Source: Chrysogorgia sp. JL179-B06
Taxonomy: Eukaryota > Cnidaria > Anthozoa > Scleralcyonacea > Chrysogorgiidae
Length of the DNA stretch: 64,000 nt
Assembly: GCA_035772405.1 (NCBI GenBank)
Contig: JAYKKM010000452.1
Coordinates: 2,918,001 to 2,982,000, forward strand
Direction of reading: 5' to 3'
Shown here: positions 48,734 to 61,198 of the stretch, one piece after another
Numbering within the stretch: the stretch's first letter is position 1
Layout of the letters: each line of letters begins with the position of its first letter
The notes under the pieces: generated by a model
Told to the model about the DNA's origin: nothing
Databases searched by the model: none
The model's input: the letters and a program-made list of their open reading frames with translations, nothing else
Program-made: the position numbers and the translations under genes

Positions 48734-49054
48734 ATGTCTAAACCAATGAAAAACCATCTAGCTTACTTACAAGTTCTTTCAAAATGTAAACCGAAAGTTC
48801 GTAAAGTTCTTTTGGAACACGGTCCTACGGATTTGGTTATGTGTATTTGCGAATGTTCGTTAAACCTGCTAAAAGGCGTAATTCTATTAACACCAATTCA
48901 AAATCGAACACTTTCGCGGTACAAGAAACATCTCCGTATTTTAGCAGATAAAAAAGTCTATCGAAAAAAAACTTAAGAAAAAAGGAGGAAATACATTTCT
49001 AGCTGCGCTATTACCACTTGTACTCAGTATATTAGGAAGTTTGTTTACGAAATG
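48734..49054 (+). pseudogene. Small basic protein with hydrophobic Gly-rich tail, frameshifted
   Basis: The frame from ATG 48734 encodes an 80-residue basic protein with an LKGVILLTPIQNRTLSRYKK segment. A one-base indel in an A8 run near 48965 shifts the frame. In the next frame a short hydrophobic tail (GGNTFLAALLPLVLSILGS) runs to a stop at 49053. The stop overlaps the next start (AATGAAA). From memory, small proteins with this basic body and GG-hydrophobic tail recur in invertebrate genomes, perhaps linked to Polinton/adintovirus-like elements; I cannot confirm this. Compact overlap of genes supports a viral or large-transposon origin. Confidence 0.45.
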
Positions 49055-49759
49055 AAACATACAAAACGAATATTTCTCGTTCCTGAAGATGTAATCGCTA
49101 GCCTTAGCGCAAACAAAAGCAAGCGACCACCTCTTGGATGGAATCCTTAGACGTTCGGCTATGACCGATGATCAAAAACAAAAACTATATTATATAGATC
49201 TCCAACGTTATCTTAACTTAAAAGATCAAAAGAATGAACTTTCAACATTAAATGTCTTTATCCCCTCGCCCGGACGGCGCGAAGCGCTGTCCAGCGCCGA
49301 AGGCGCTGGGGCGAGGGTAATAATCTTGACGGGGTGGTTCAATGTCCGGTCGTGTACAATGTCCGGTCGTCTGGTCTGTCAATAGTCTCAGAAAAAGTTT
49401 GTCCCGTGTATATATATCGGTATCCATTAACCGTACGTTTTTTGGTTTGATGACGAGGATCGGATCTCACGGGGAAGAAAATAGCTAAACAAGGATATTT
49501 ATGGATCTACAAGGATATTTATCTAAGGTCGTGAGCCGGGACATTTTTAGCCTGTGCACAGCCTGGATACACCCGGCTATATCCAGTCTGTGAACAATCG
49601 ATGGAATGCTTGCCGGGACATTTGCATAATTTTTGCATAATTATTTACATAATAATTGTAAACAATACAAAATGGCGTCTTGTTCGAGTGAAAAATTACT
49701 ATTGGCTTTGGTGATCTTTTCCTGTTATTGTGTTTTTATTTTACCTACATGAGTTGTTT

Positions 49760-50750
49760 GTCATCTAGTTCTTTGTCATGATGTGATTAAGAAGCCTTAT
49801 CAACGCTATCTGGTCGATGGAAGGCAACGTTTACTGGGTACTTCTTTATCCAAACTGCCCTTCAGCGTAGAGATTAACTCTGTTTACATATGTAAATCTT
49901 GTTTGGATAAGCTTAAGAAGCTCGATAATCTTAAAAGGCAGGAACAAGAACTTCTTGGTACACTAGAGAAGCTATCTAGTTCGTGTGAACGCGTCGCGGA
50001 TACTCGTCAAAGCGGGAAAAGACCGCGCTTGGATCCTCTGTTCACATCATCTGTATCATCAGAGAAAACCAGCTGTTCGTCAACAGCTTCTGTGCGGCAG
50101 GATAGTGTAGATACCCCTACGGTTTCATTACCGGCGAAGTCGTTACATGTTGGCTACTCTACACCGAAAAAACAACAACCAATGAGCAAATCCTCATTGC
50201 TTCGTTCTATTTTAAAACCCCATTTAATTTGATAACAATCAACAAGTACACATATTATAAACCTGCGATATTATATTGAAAGAGATTTTAGAGCAATCTG
50301 GCTTGTATTTCTGGCGGTATTCTATAATTGCTCCTGAATTACAATATCTCGGTAAAATGCTTGTACGTGGAACTTATAAACAGATATCAAATGCTGCTTG
50401 GAAAAATGCTATCCTTCGCAAGCAACTGTAATTTCTTAGCAACTGCACTGAAGCAGATAGATTGTGAGTATGCTCAAAGAAACAACCAAGTTGTCTGCGG
50501 TCTCCAAATAAAGATCAACTGCTAGGCTTTTCCTTTGAAAGGTTTGAGAATGAACTAAAGAATAGAGCAGCGTTTACCCAAGCCATTTTACGTACAGCTT
50601 GTGTCAACAAAAGAAACTCAAATAAAAGAAATGAGTGGGTGCAATCTCTTGGCATGGCTGCAGCTGTAATCCTAAGGAATAGGTCATCTCGTTTGAATGC
50701 AGTACAATTAATGCTGAGTATCTTTCTGTACCATTCAAGTTGGTCGGTAC
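49760..50750 (+). pseudogene. Transposon-borne protein with N-terminal Cys pairs
   Basis: The first part (49783-50232) has LCHDVIKKPYQRYLVDG and INSVYICKSCLDKLKKL; the CxxC and spaced Cys suggest a zinc-binding head, followed by a Ser-rich linker. Later pieces read LEQSGLYFWRYSIIAPELQY, then WVQSLGMAAAVILRN and LMLSIFLYHSSWS with a donor GTACGT. Stops and shifts separate them. The style recalls multi-copy transposon proteins of cnidarians (perhaps DUF6589-like), from memory only. It may be the transposase of this element. Confidence 0.5.
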
Positions 50751-51527
50751 GTAAATTTTCAGTTATGTGATAGTTATTTATAAAATTAAACTGACTGATG
50801 TTTATAAAGCAACATTATTATACAATAACCATACAATCTCAATTTTGATTGGCTAAAAAACCTACAGACAATTCTTGATGTCTTGCCACATACTAAATAT
50901 CAGAAATTGTCTGTAGGTGACGTGATTATTAATGATCCGAATTTATAATTTTTACAAGCTTTCATTAGCTTAAAGGCTTCTACATTTATAATATTCGGTT
51001 TTCGTATGATATCTTGTGTTATCACAATCAGCCTTCAGCTTCGTCAGATATCACAAACTTTGGCTATTAAGATATTATTAACCTCGTCCAATAATTGTAT
51101 AATAAGATATTGTAATGCACTTTTGTCAATAATGTGTAAATTCTACCAAATAATGGTTTCTGATTGGCTAACAGGCACTGTGTACCAGAAAGTATGAACC
51201 GTGTGGGTAAAATACACTGCATGGTACATATGTCCTCTACATGGTTCACAAGTCTTGTTGGCTGACCGAGTAAGTAAACTATAACAGTAACCCATTTCCC
51301 CCCATACAGCTCTCCTTTCATGGGTAAATTTGTCTGGTGTTAGCAAGAGTAAACTTATAAAAGCCCATCTAGGCAGTGAATTAGTTAACCAATCAGTATA
51401 ACTATACACAGTACAGTTAAATGTTGTCTTGGGAACATTAAGACCAACATTCACAACAACTGTGTTCATTGTTTGCTGTAACATGGATGAATCTAAAGGC
51501 TTTCATAAGCAGTTCTGTATCTGGTTT

Positions 51528-52835
51528 CAGCTTGAAGTTCTTAACACTCAATATTCTTGTTTGGTTCAAAGTGAATGATTTTGTTCACTTTCTTGCAATC
51601 TATGCCCATTCCAAATGCGATGGTTGAGATCAATACTCTAGTCTAATATGACCAGGCTTTGTCTTTTGATTTCAAGTTTTTAGAAATGTGGAGTTTTCCC
51701 GCTTGGGGTGATCCAGCATCGTAGATTTCTACCAAACGGGTTTTACACTTTGGCACAGCATCCTTATAAAATGAGTTGCTCAGAGCGGTTTCAAATACTC
51801 GGTACAAAATTGCACACTGTTTCCGGGTCTGGCAGTAAATAATTGTCCTTTGACATCCTCTATTATTTCTGCAAATAGCAAATCCAGTGGAATATCCTTA
51901 TCTACATAATGTAAACAGTATTGTAGGTTTGATCGGTCTGGAGACTTTGACACCACTGAAGTATTATTGGTCAACTTCAGACTTTCAAAGATAACAGATC
52001 CGGCCTTTTTGGTAGCTGATGATGTTACTACAGTACAAGCATCATCATCACGAACAAGAGATATATTAATTCACCAAGATTGCCATACCACGTTCGGAAT
52101 GTAAGTTAACCTCTTCTAGCACCAGGCAGACCCCTTGAGAAACAGATGTAAGAGCTACATATTAAATCTAAATTGTTATTGCAGAAGATTGGGTTACCTT
52201 ACAAAATCTAATTAGGTATTGATATCGACTCAAAATAACAATATTTCTATGATATTAAAGGACACTTTTTATTCTATATTAAATAAAGGCTATGGTCTGC
52301 TGAGGCAATCCCCTACAATGAAATATTGCAGATACAAAGAAAAATAACATCAATCCACACTTACCATTAACTATTGTAATGCGCTTCAACCACAGCAACG
52401 CAGACCAAAGACGCTCTAAATTGCTTGCTCGAAAATATTCTTCTCGAAAATATTCAGGGGAACCATAAAATGTAATCGCCATTAATTTATATATCTCGAA
52501 CAAGTTCATCGTTATGTTCATCTGTTACACAGACTGCCGATAAATGTATCTTCTTTTTAGGTAGCGAACTTGGTCCTCCATGAGAGCTTTTTGCGGAGAA
52601 ATAACAACCACGATGCTAGTTCTCGTACTTCATCTGCAATAATTGGTGTAGCTTGAAATATGAGGGATTTTCCGTAGCAAGTCGGAAGATATTAACAAAA
52701 ACATCTCGCTTTGAAAAGAACTGACTTAATGCCTCTTTGTTCTTCATACAAAGAAGATATCCTGAACACGTTTAAGACCTGTTCAACTGCTTTATTCCAA
52801 AGAGTATTTCCTTCGCTCCTTGCATCCGCCATTTT
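51528..52835 (-). pseudogene. RecQ-family helicase remnant
   Basis: Minus-strand pieces follow RecQ order. MADARSEGN near 52832 opens it, then a YEEQRGIKS segment, then LPTCYGKSLIFQATP (Walker A; usual G-Y-G-K-S with Cys for Gly). A frame-shifted ISPQKALMEDQVRYL block follows at 52560-52620, then FRTWYGNLGEL, and the helicase C part with IVYCQTRKQCAILYRVF and [20 protein letters not shown] (motifs IV-V). The arginine-finger block (GRAGRDG) is not found. Many frame breaks. Inclusion inside sharp transposon ends argues for a captured or element-encoded helicase. Confidence 0.8.
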
Positions 52836-53130
52836 GCGTTTTTCTCGCAGCATGTTATCGCATAATTAATTATAATTACAGATACATGGGCCAATCAAAA
52901 CACCTGATATACAACGAACCAATAACAGTCTGTTATACAAATCTCCGCTAACGCCGGCAAGCAATCCGTCGATTGTTCACAGACGGGAATCCGGGAGGTT
53001 CGCGGCTGTGCACAGGCTAGGACATTTTGTGTTATCGTTTTTAAAAATATTTTTCAGAAGCGACTTTTAATACTGTTTGTGAATACTGTTTAAAATTTTT
53101 AAACAGTATTGGAAACTGGAAAAAAGTGAA

Positions 53131-53450
53131 ATGAGTGATTTAAACAACGAATGGCAGGTTGAAGCTGCACGAGCAGAGGAGAACGAAAGTGGACATGAAG
53201 TAAGGTCCGACGAGCAGAGGAGAACGAAAGTGGACATGAAGTAAGACTATCCGATATTGCCCGCGGGAAAACGAAACCAACAACAGGTAAGAATACATCA
53301 ACAAGGTCGAAAGATTGTGAACAAAGGCGTCGAAAATCGCGAGAAGAAACTCCAGAACAACGCGAAGTTCGGCTCGCGAAGAGAAGGGAAACAAGAAGGT
53401 TGAAATCAAACAAAGGCGACGAAAATGCCGAAACTGTGGAATGTAGTTGA
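53131..53450 (+). pseudogene. Basic repeat-containing ORF in the Helitron-like element
   Basis: ATG 53131 starts MSDLNNEWQVEAARAEENES. A 35-bp block (CGAGCAGAGGAGAACGAAAG...) is duplicated at 53170 and 53211 with a 41-bp period, which shifts the frame. Beyond it a basic ETPEQREVRLAKRRETRR segment is open to a stop near 53450. Such ER/R-rich helices precede Rep domains in some Helitron proteins; that link is tentative. Confidence 0.35.
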
Positions 53451-53459
53451 CGGACAAGC

Positions 53460-55005
53460 AAGTTTTATTTTGTAATATTCATCTATGCCTATGGTACTTT
53501 GCTTGGACACGAATGCAGGTAAATAAATTAGTATTCTCAGTATTCAAGGATAGTACACTGTGAGTCTGTGTTGAGCGAAGGCCCTTTTATTTTAACTTTT
53601 AAGTGTCTATATATTTGTATATTAGATAGGAGATAAACAAGGAGTTCGATAAACATTATAGTTTTTTGGTTAGGGTTGGTAATTTGGTTAGGTTATTAGG
53701 ATTAGCATTTCGTTGAATTATAAAAGACTACCGCCTTTAATACTGCTACCGTACGAATAGCCACTGCCTTCACTAGACACTACTTTATCGTTTATAATCG
53801 TACGAAGGGCTTTCGCTCGAAACGTTGAATGTCTGAGACCTGTTATACACTATTTTGGCAGTGCACCAACAATTAAAAAGATCTGTATTTCTGCCTACAA
53901 TGTACAATACGCTGAACAATATTTTATCTTCAATAAAACAACCATGTCATGTTATTGTTTGTTAGTTGTAACTTGTATATAGTCTGCATTGACAATTGTG
54001 ATTGTTCAGAAATCTTTAGACAAATTTTGAAATACTTAACTGTCAGTTAAGAGAGTTGTACTATATACATTCTGGGATTGGGAAAAGTTTAGGCACTATT
54101 AATAATACTAACTAGAAATACAGGATAGCCTGTTCAATGCTAACACTGGTATTTACTATTGACGGGGTCCTGTTTCCTAACAAATTACAATTATTATTTA
54201 TTACAAATATAAATTTATTACACATATTCATATATATGTACAATATGTTACAAAAACTAATTATAACTTGAAAGTTGTATAAATCCTACAAATGTAGTAT
54301 TGTCAATTAAGGCAATAGATATTAGATAATGCTCTTACATGCATGCAATGAACAAATTCATTGAGATTAAAATAGTTATTTAGAAATGGTGGTAAAATGC
54401 CTTCAAGACATTTCTTAACTAAAATGGTACCAATCCTAGGGTTCCTATTAACCGATCAGTTTCATGTCCAGACTTAGGAAAGGTCAGTTTCTCTGCCCTG
54501 CATTGAGACCTCAAGAGCATCTATCCTCACCAACAATCGGGATAGAATCCCTAATACTGTATTAAAACCAAATTGATGCCTATACATTTGCACTATATGC
54601 ACCCCTAGACATTTCAATGATAAAGAGAATGCACTTTCTTCCTTCATTCTTTAACAGTCTTTGGTGTCTTTTTATACTAACTACTGAGTTGATTATTTCA
54701 TGAATCACAAGGTCGGTGAGAAGGGGGGCAAAATAGCCTGGACATTGCAAGGGGCCCGGCCGCGTCGCCACATCAATCACTTGTGACTGGTGTGATCTGC
54801 AGACCAATGAAATGTTGCTACATTTTGCATACCTAACACAAAGTACCAGTTCATCTCAACACTGTTCCCCAATTCTGTCGAATACTGTGAATTATTGCAC
54901 GGAGGTGTCCAAAACAAAAATTATTGAACGCTGATGACATCACTAGGACAAAGCGCATAACTGCAGTACTGTATTATAGTAGTAAATTAGCAACTATGCT
55001 ATAAA
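53460..55005. other. Non-coding interior of the Helitron-like element
   Basis: I see no gene. GAAGGGCTTTCGCTCGAAA near 53807 also occurs in both other Helitron-like copies (near 38815 inverted and 46020), linking the three elements. Confidence 0.45.
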
Positions 55006-55330
55006 AGTTTCAAACAGTAAGCGGGCGAGGGGTGGCGTATAACGTATTTCTAGTACCATTGTGAACGGTAGACAAAAAACCATGCGTGCAAGAGCCAAAG
55101 CTATTTTGAGCAGATTAAAAACTCGTCCAGACATGGTATCTTGGGATAACTCAGGGCAGGTGATACTTGATGGTGAAAATATTCAAGGCTCAAATCTGAT
55201 CTCGTTGATCTTGTGAGATCTCGTGCGAAAGGACGAAAGATGGAAACATGTCCATCAATCAACGTCCCCATCGGAAGACGAAGACCAATAGAGTCTTACT
55301 AAATATCTGATGACACCGTCGAAGGAGAAG

Positions 55331-56041
55331 ATAAAGACCGTTGGAGCAAAACCTAAAACACCGGTCAAACGTTGAATACCTTTTTAAGTGTATATATTAA
55401 AAGATATAATGAAATATAATGAATTCATAGTATTTTTGTCGTCTTTTCTTTATAAAACGTCGGTAAAACGATAAAATAAACTATGCACCATTTAAAACAA
55501 ACAACTTTTCAACTCTTAATAATCACATTACAGATGAGGTTTTCATAAATGAACTAACTTAATTAACTAAATTAATTTCAATGTTTTCCTCCCAGCCCAA
55601 ACTAGCCCGAGTTAACGCCTAGCATATTATATATATAAACAGCGTCTTCTTGTGCTACCAACTGTAAACCATGTTGTATTGTGAACAATATTATCAACAA
55701 GGTTGTTCAATATTATATGCAAATGTTACAGTATCGTCATCAATAATATTACAATTTGTGAACAAGGTTGAAGTACAGATAACAATAGCGAAAATACTTG
55801 TTCAATCAATGTTCTTAATTTTTCCTGTTCCGACAACCGTGAAAAACCGTTGTCAGGTTCATCAATGCTGAACAACATCGTTGAAACAACACTGAACAGC
55901 ATCGTTTGTACAATAATATTGTTCAGCCATTGTAGTTGCAATTGCTCAGCCAACTGGAACAACTTTTGCGATTTTTAGTTGCATAAGAGCTCGAAATATT
56001 CTTGCGAAAATTCGATTATGATTTTTAATATTTTTATTTAG
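55331..56041. other. Non-coding upstream of the CUB exon
   Basis: No exon was recognised. An imperfect inverted repeat (GAACAATATTATCAAC and related words) spans about 55670-55970. Confidence 0.4.
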
Positions 56042-57000
56042 ACTGGACCACGTACTTATCTATCAACGCATCTGGATTTGTCACTTCCCCTTACTATCCT
56101 TCATTCTATTTAAACAACATGAAGCGACGGTGGAATCTTAAGGCTCCTGTTGGTCTGAGGATTCTCATTAAGTTCATATATTTAAATTTGGAGGACGATC
56201 CACAATGCAGCAGAGACTTTGTTACGTTACATGATAGTTACCCATTCAATAAAACGTCGTTTTATTGTGGGAACGTTGTTCCTGAAGAATTTAGATCGCA
56301 AACCAACATGCTGCAGATTACGTTTCAAACGGACAACTTGAATTTTCGAACTGGATTTAAACTTGAGTATAACGTAGCAGAAGGTAAGAATTATTCAGTG
56401 TTTTTTTTAATTTTGGTAATTTCAAATATTTTTTCTTCTGTATCTTCTTTTATCTTATTTGTTATCTTATTTGTTTCTTTCTTCTCTTATCTTCTCACTT
56501 CCAGCTATTTCCCATTCCCTCTTATTTTTCTTCGTTTCTCTTTGCTAGTTTTATTTTAGCGGTTCGCCTCTTCCATATCTAATACCGCTTCCTTTTCCTT
56601 CTACCAGTCCATTTATCTCCTACCACACTGTAATTCTCATTCGTTTTCCCTTTACTATTTTAAATTATGACTTTTAATTCCTACTTTCGTTGTTTGGTTT
56701 TAACAGCCAATTACTCTGAAGGGAATTCATGTTACTTTTTTGATGTTCCAGGTAAATAAACAATAAAGAAATAATTTCAATCCATGAATAAGTTATAAGT
56801 GTTTGGAATTGACTTTTTATTTTTTCATTAGAATAATCTACTATTTTAACTATATTAACTTGTTATACATTTCCTACCCTCCTAGATTGTCCGCAAAACT
56901 GTCGCTGCCGCCGTTGGCCATCCAATCAAACAAAGATTTCAGTCACTGGAACTGGCTTATTCAACGTCCCTTCGTTATTCCCTCGATATACAAGTGCAAT
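56042..57000 (+). CDS. CUB domain plus LRR N-terminal exons of a receptor-like gene
   Basis: Exons are 56042-56383, 56707-56751 and 56886-57000, with TTTATTTAG, TTTTAACAG and CCTCCTAG acceptors and GTAAGA, GTAAAT and GTATGT donors. Exon 1 (phase 1-1) is one CUB domain: SGFVTSPYYPSFYLNN, then CSRDFVTLHD, FYCGNVVPE and FKLEYNVAE; it has two Cys rather than four. Exon 2 is a 15-residue linker. Exon 3 is an LRR N-cap: CPQNCRCRRW, then VTGTGLFNVPSLFPRYTS, ending in phase 2. The frame is intact. Such architecture is expected on a cell-surface or secreted adhesion protein. Flanking exons were not found; the next lie beyond the palindrome or are lost. Confidence 0.8.
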
Positions 57001-57143
57001 GTATGTTCCTATAGTGTTCTTTTGTCGTCTTCTTGTATACATATACATGTATATTGTCAAATCACAAATACAAGACAAAGTGACGTCCAATTGAAATTGA
57101 GAATATCAATGATTTTGAAGAATAGCTCATATACGGTGGATGC

Positions 57144-57323
<180 letters not shown>

Positions 57324-57370
57324 GAGAGAGGATTTAAATATAGTAAAATACGTATATGGAAAAAGTGACT

Positions 57371-57443
57371 GCCCCAACCGGGAATCGAACCCTGGTCTCC
57401 GAATCAACGTTTCGGCGCTCTGACCTTTGAGCTAATGAGACAC
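57371..57443 (-). repeat. tRNA-like SINE head in the left arm
   Basis: The minus strand has TAGCTCAAAGGTCAGAGC (A box) and GGGTTCGATTCCCGG (B box). The anticodon stem CCGAA/TTCGG pairs, but the acceptor stem does not and loop base 33 is C. So it is a tRNA-derived repeat, not a tRNA gene. An inverse partial copy at 57627-57680 makes a nested foldback; both are mirrored in the right arm (59195-59250, 59430-59505). Confidence 0.7.
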
Positions 57444-57792
57444 GGTCAGAACAGTCAGTGATTTCTGCATATACGTATTAATTCGCCGCTTTCACTTAAA
57501 CACCTGCAAGGCCTCTCGAGCGCACTTCCCAAAGTAGCGAAGCGATACACGACTTCTTGTATACAGAGGGCTTTAAGAATAATAATTAATATGAGAGAGG
57601 ATTTAAATATAGTCAAATACGTCAGAGCGCCGAAACGTTGATTCGGAGACCAGGGTTCGATTCCCGGTTGGGGCAGTCACTTTTTCCATATACGTATTTG
57701 ACTATATATATATATATACAAGCTTCGGCCTGTCATACGAAACAAATTTGTCGCGAATAAACTTCAATGAAATAATCGGTGTTTTCATTTTG

Positions 57793-57795
<3 letters not shown>

Positions 57796-57882
<87 letters not shown>
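57796..57882. repeat. (TA)n tract, left arm
   Basis: About 87 bp of TA; its mirror is 58994-59079. Confidence 0.95.
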
Positions 57883-57885
<3 letters not shown>

Positions 57886-58329
57886 TCAGGTTCATGAAAA
57901 TCATATCAGGTAGAGTGCTCAATACCTAAGTAGAGCAGAATAGTAAGAACAAAAAAAGACGAACTTTGGTTACTTCATTTAAACTTTATTTCACTACAGA
58001 TCTGTTTCGTATGGAAAGCTATATTAGCTTACCACACTCATCAGGTGAGTATTTCGACTGGTGTTACAAAGCGGAAACTTGATATTGTATTGATCTACAA
58101 GACGGATTAATTATGTATGACGTTATGTGAAGTTGCGGTGCATATTAATTAGCTAATACAGTAGTTGCACAGTAAATGTTTTTTTCTATGCCTGCAAGTT
58201 GATATAAGTTCGTTTCTGCTGTTGAGTGAACATAATTCGGGGTGACAAATAATTATCAATTTTTCATAAAGGCATAAGTTACAACGTTTTGTTAAATAAA
58301 TAAATATAAATAAATAAATAAATATATAT

Positions 58330-58538
<209 letters not shown>

Positions 58539-58991
58539 ATATATATTGATATATATTTATTTATTTATTTATATTTATTTATTTAACAAAACGTTGTAAC
58601 TTATGCCTTTATGAAAAATTTATAATTATTTGTCACCCCGAATTATGTTCACTCAACAGCAGAAACGAACTTATATCAACTTGCAGGCATAGAAAAAAAC
58701 ATTTACTGTGCAACTACTGTATTAGCTAATTAATATGCACCGCAACTTCACATAACGTCATACATAATTAATCCGTCTTGTAGATCAATACAATATCAAG
58801 TTTCCGCTTTGTAACACCAGTCGCAATACTCACCTGATGAGTGTGGTAAGCTAATATAGCTTTCCATACGAAACAGATCTGTAGTGAAATAAAGTTTAAA
58901 TGAAGTAACCAAAGTTCGTCTTTTTTGTTCTTACTATTCTGCTCTACTTAGGTATTGAGCACTCTACCTGATATGATTTTCATGAACCTGA

Positions 58992-58993
<2 letters not shown>

Positions 58994-59079
<86 letters not shown>
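58994..59079. repeat. (TA)n tract, right arm
   Basis: Mirror of 57796-57882. Confidence 0.95.
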
Positions 59080-59082
<3 letters not shown>

Positions 59083-59549
59083 CAAAATGAAAACACCGAT
59101 TATTTCATTGAAGTTTATTCGCGACAAATTTGTTTCGTATGACAGGCCGAAGCTTGTATATATATATATAGTCAAATACGTATATGGAAAAAGTGACTGC
59201 CCCAACCGGGAATCGAACCCTGGTCTCCGAATCAACGTTTCGGCGCTCTGACGTATTTGACTATATTTAAATCCTCTCTCATATTAATTATTATTCTTAA
59301 AGCCCTCTGTATACAAGAAGTCGTGTATCGCTTCGCTACTTTGGGAAGTGCGCTCGAGAGGCCTTGCAGGTGTTTAAGTGAAAGCGGCGAATTAATACGT
59401 ATATGCAGAAATCACTGACTGTTCTGACCGTGTCTCATTAGCTCAAAGGTCAGAGCGCCGAAACGTTGATTCGGAGACCAGGGTTCGATTCCCGGTTGGG
59501 GCAGTCACTTTTTCCATATACGTATTTTACTATATTTAAATCCTCTCTC

Positions 59550-59755
<206 letters not shown>

Positions 59756-59898
59756 GCATCCACCGTATATGAGCTATTCTTCAAAATCATTGATATTCTC
59801 AATTTCAATTGGACGTCACTTTGTCTTGTATTTGTGATTTGACAATATACATGTATATGTATACAAGAAGACGACAAAAGAACACTATAGGAACATAC

Positions 59899-60609
59899 AT
59901 TGCACTTGTATATCGAGGGAATAACGAAGGGACGTTGAATAAGCCAGTTCCAGTGACTGAAATCTTTGTTTGATTGGATGGCCAACGGCGGCAGCGACAG
60001 TTTTGCGGACAATCTAGGAGGGAAGGAAATGTATAACAAGTTAATATAGTTAAAATAGTAGATTATTCTAATGAAAAATAAAAAAGTCAATTCCAAACAC
60101 TTATAACTTATTCATGGATTGAAATTATTTCTTTATTGTTTATTTACCTGGAACATCAAAAAAGTAACATGAATTCCCTTCAGAGTAATTGGCTGTTAAA
60201 ACCAAACAACGAAAGTAGGAATTAAAAGTCATAATTTAAAATAGTAAAGGGAAAACGAATGAGAATTACAGTGTGGTAGGAGATAAATGGACTGGTAGAA
60301 GGAAAAGGAAGCGGTATTAGATATGGAAGAGGCGAACCGCTAAAATAAAACTAGCAAAGAGAAACGAAGAAAAATAAGAGGGAATGGGAAATAGCTGGAA
60401 GTGAGAAGATAAGAGAAGAAAGAAACAAATAAGATAACAAATAAGATAAAAGAAGATACAGAAGAAAAAATATTTGAAATTACCAAAATTAAAAAAAACA
60501 CTGAATAATTCTTACCTTCTGCTACGTTATACTCAAGTTTAAATCCAGTTCGAAAATTCAAGTTGTCCGTTTGAAACGTAATCTGCAGCATGTTGGTTTG
60601 CGATCTAAA
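59899..60609 (-). pseudogene. Inverted duplicate of the CUB tail and LRR N-cap exons
   Basis: Mirror images of the left-arm exons are 60609-60516 (last 94 bases of the CUB exon), 60192-60148 (linker) and 60013-59899 (LRR N-cap). Splice sites are kept. The CUB 5' part and its acceptor are missing, so this copy cannot make the same product. Confidence 0.85.
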
Positions 60610-60969
60610 TATACAATATAGGCATATAGTCCCGGTTTGGTCTTAAAATTTATGTATTCCAACACTCGAAATTTTCCTTCACCATAAATCCTTTCAACAT
60701 GTAGTATTATCGAGTGAAATGCCAAATATTACCTATAATATACCCAGAATCTTATCCCGGCATTACCACCATATATACAGAACTCGTGACTAGGCTCTCG
60801 GCAACGGCTTCCGTAGCTCAGTGGTCAGAGCACTGCACTAGCATCGCATGGTCGCGGGTTCAATTTCAGCCGGAAGGCCTTGAAGTTGCATTTTTCGCAA
60901 CTGGTCCCGCTTTGGTCTTAAAATGTATGTATTTCCACACTCGAAATTTGCCTTCACCATAAATCTTGT

Positions 60970-61198
<229 letters not shown>

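Larger units (their letters stand above)
49548..53019. mobile_element. TIR DNA transposon with 9-bp target duplication, carrying a RecQ-like helicase
   Basis: Ends are TAGCCTGTGCACAGCC and its exact complement, continuing imperfectly for ~70 bp (GTCTGTGAACAATCGA is shared). GGACATTTT flanks both sides (49539-49547, 53020-53028). Two converging gene remnants fill it: a zinc-binding-type gene on the plus strand and a RecQ-type helicase on the minus strand. I cannot assign the superfamily; no DDE motif was recognised. A foldback repeat lies near 50805-51180. Confidence 0.8.
49262..55053 (+). mobile_element. Helitron-like element inserted between two T residues
   Basis: The 5' end CCCCTCGCCCG directly follows T 49261 and starts a GC-rich hairpin. 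Its exact 11-base complement CGGGCGAGGGG lies near 55022-55032, 21 bp before the terminal CTAG (55050-55053), which is followed by T 55054. This is the asymmetric inverted-end design of Helitron2-type elements. The split host frame (49052-55330) fixes the boundaries to the base. The element is 5,792 bp, of which 3,481 bp is a nested TIR transposon with its duplication. A short basic ORF at 53131 is its own best coding candidate. Confidence 0.75.
49052..55330 (+). pseudogene. Unidentified protein split by a Helitron-like insertion
   Basis: Parts are 49052-49261 and 55054-55330. The first begins RIFLVPEDVIASL, has one frame change near 49130, and continues with an LYYIDLQRYLNLKDQ helix. The second has ILSRLKTRPDMVSWDNSGQV and GENIQGSN, then a frame change and a basic stretch. 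When the element between the two T residues is disregarded, the frame runs across the junction without a shift. So the gene was open when the insertion occurred, or nearly so. The family is unknown to me by name; the first part overlaps the previous gene's stop. A viral or large-transposon source is possible. Confidence 0.5.

Noticed and set aside
53099..53461. Minus-strand Ser/Arg/Phe-rich frames
   Set aside because: They are antisense of the basic plus-strand ORF with a 41-bp duplication and show no motif.
57371..57443. Possible tRNA gene on the minus strand
   Set aside because: A and B boxes are good, but the acceptor stem does not pair, loop base 33 is not T, and several partial copies are nearby. 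It is a SINE head.
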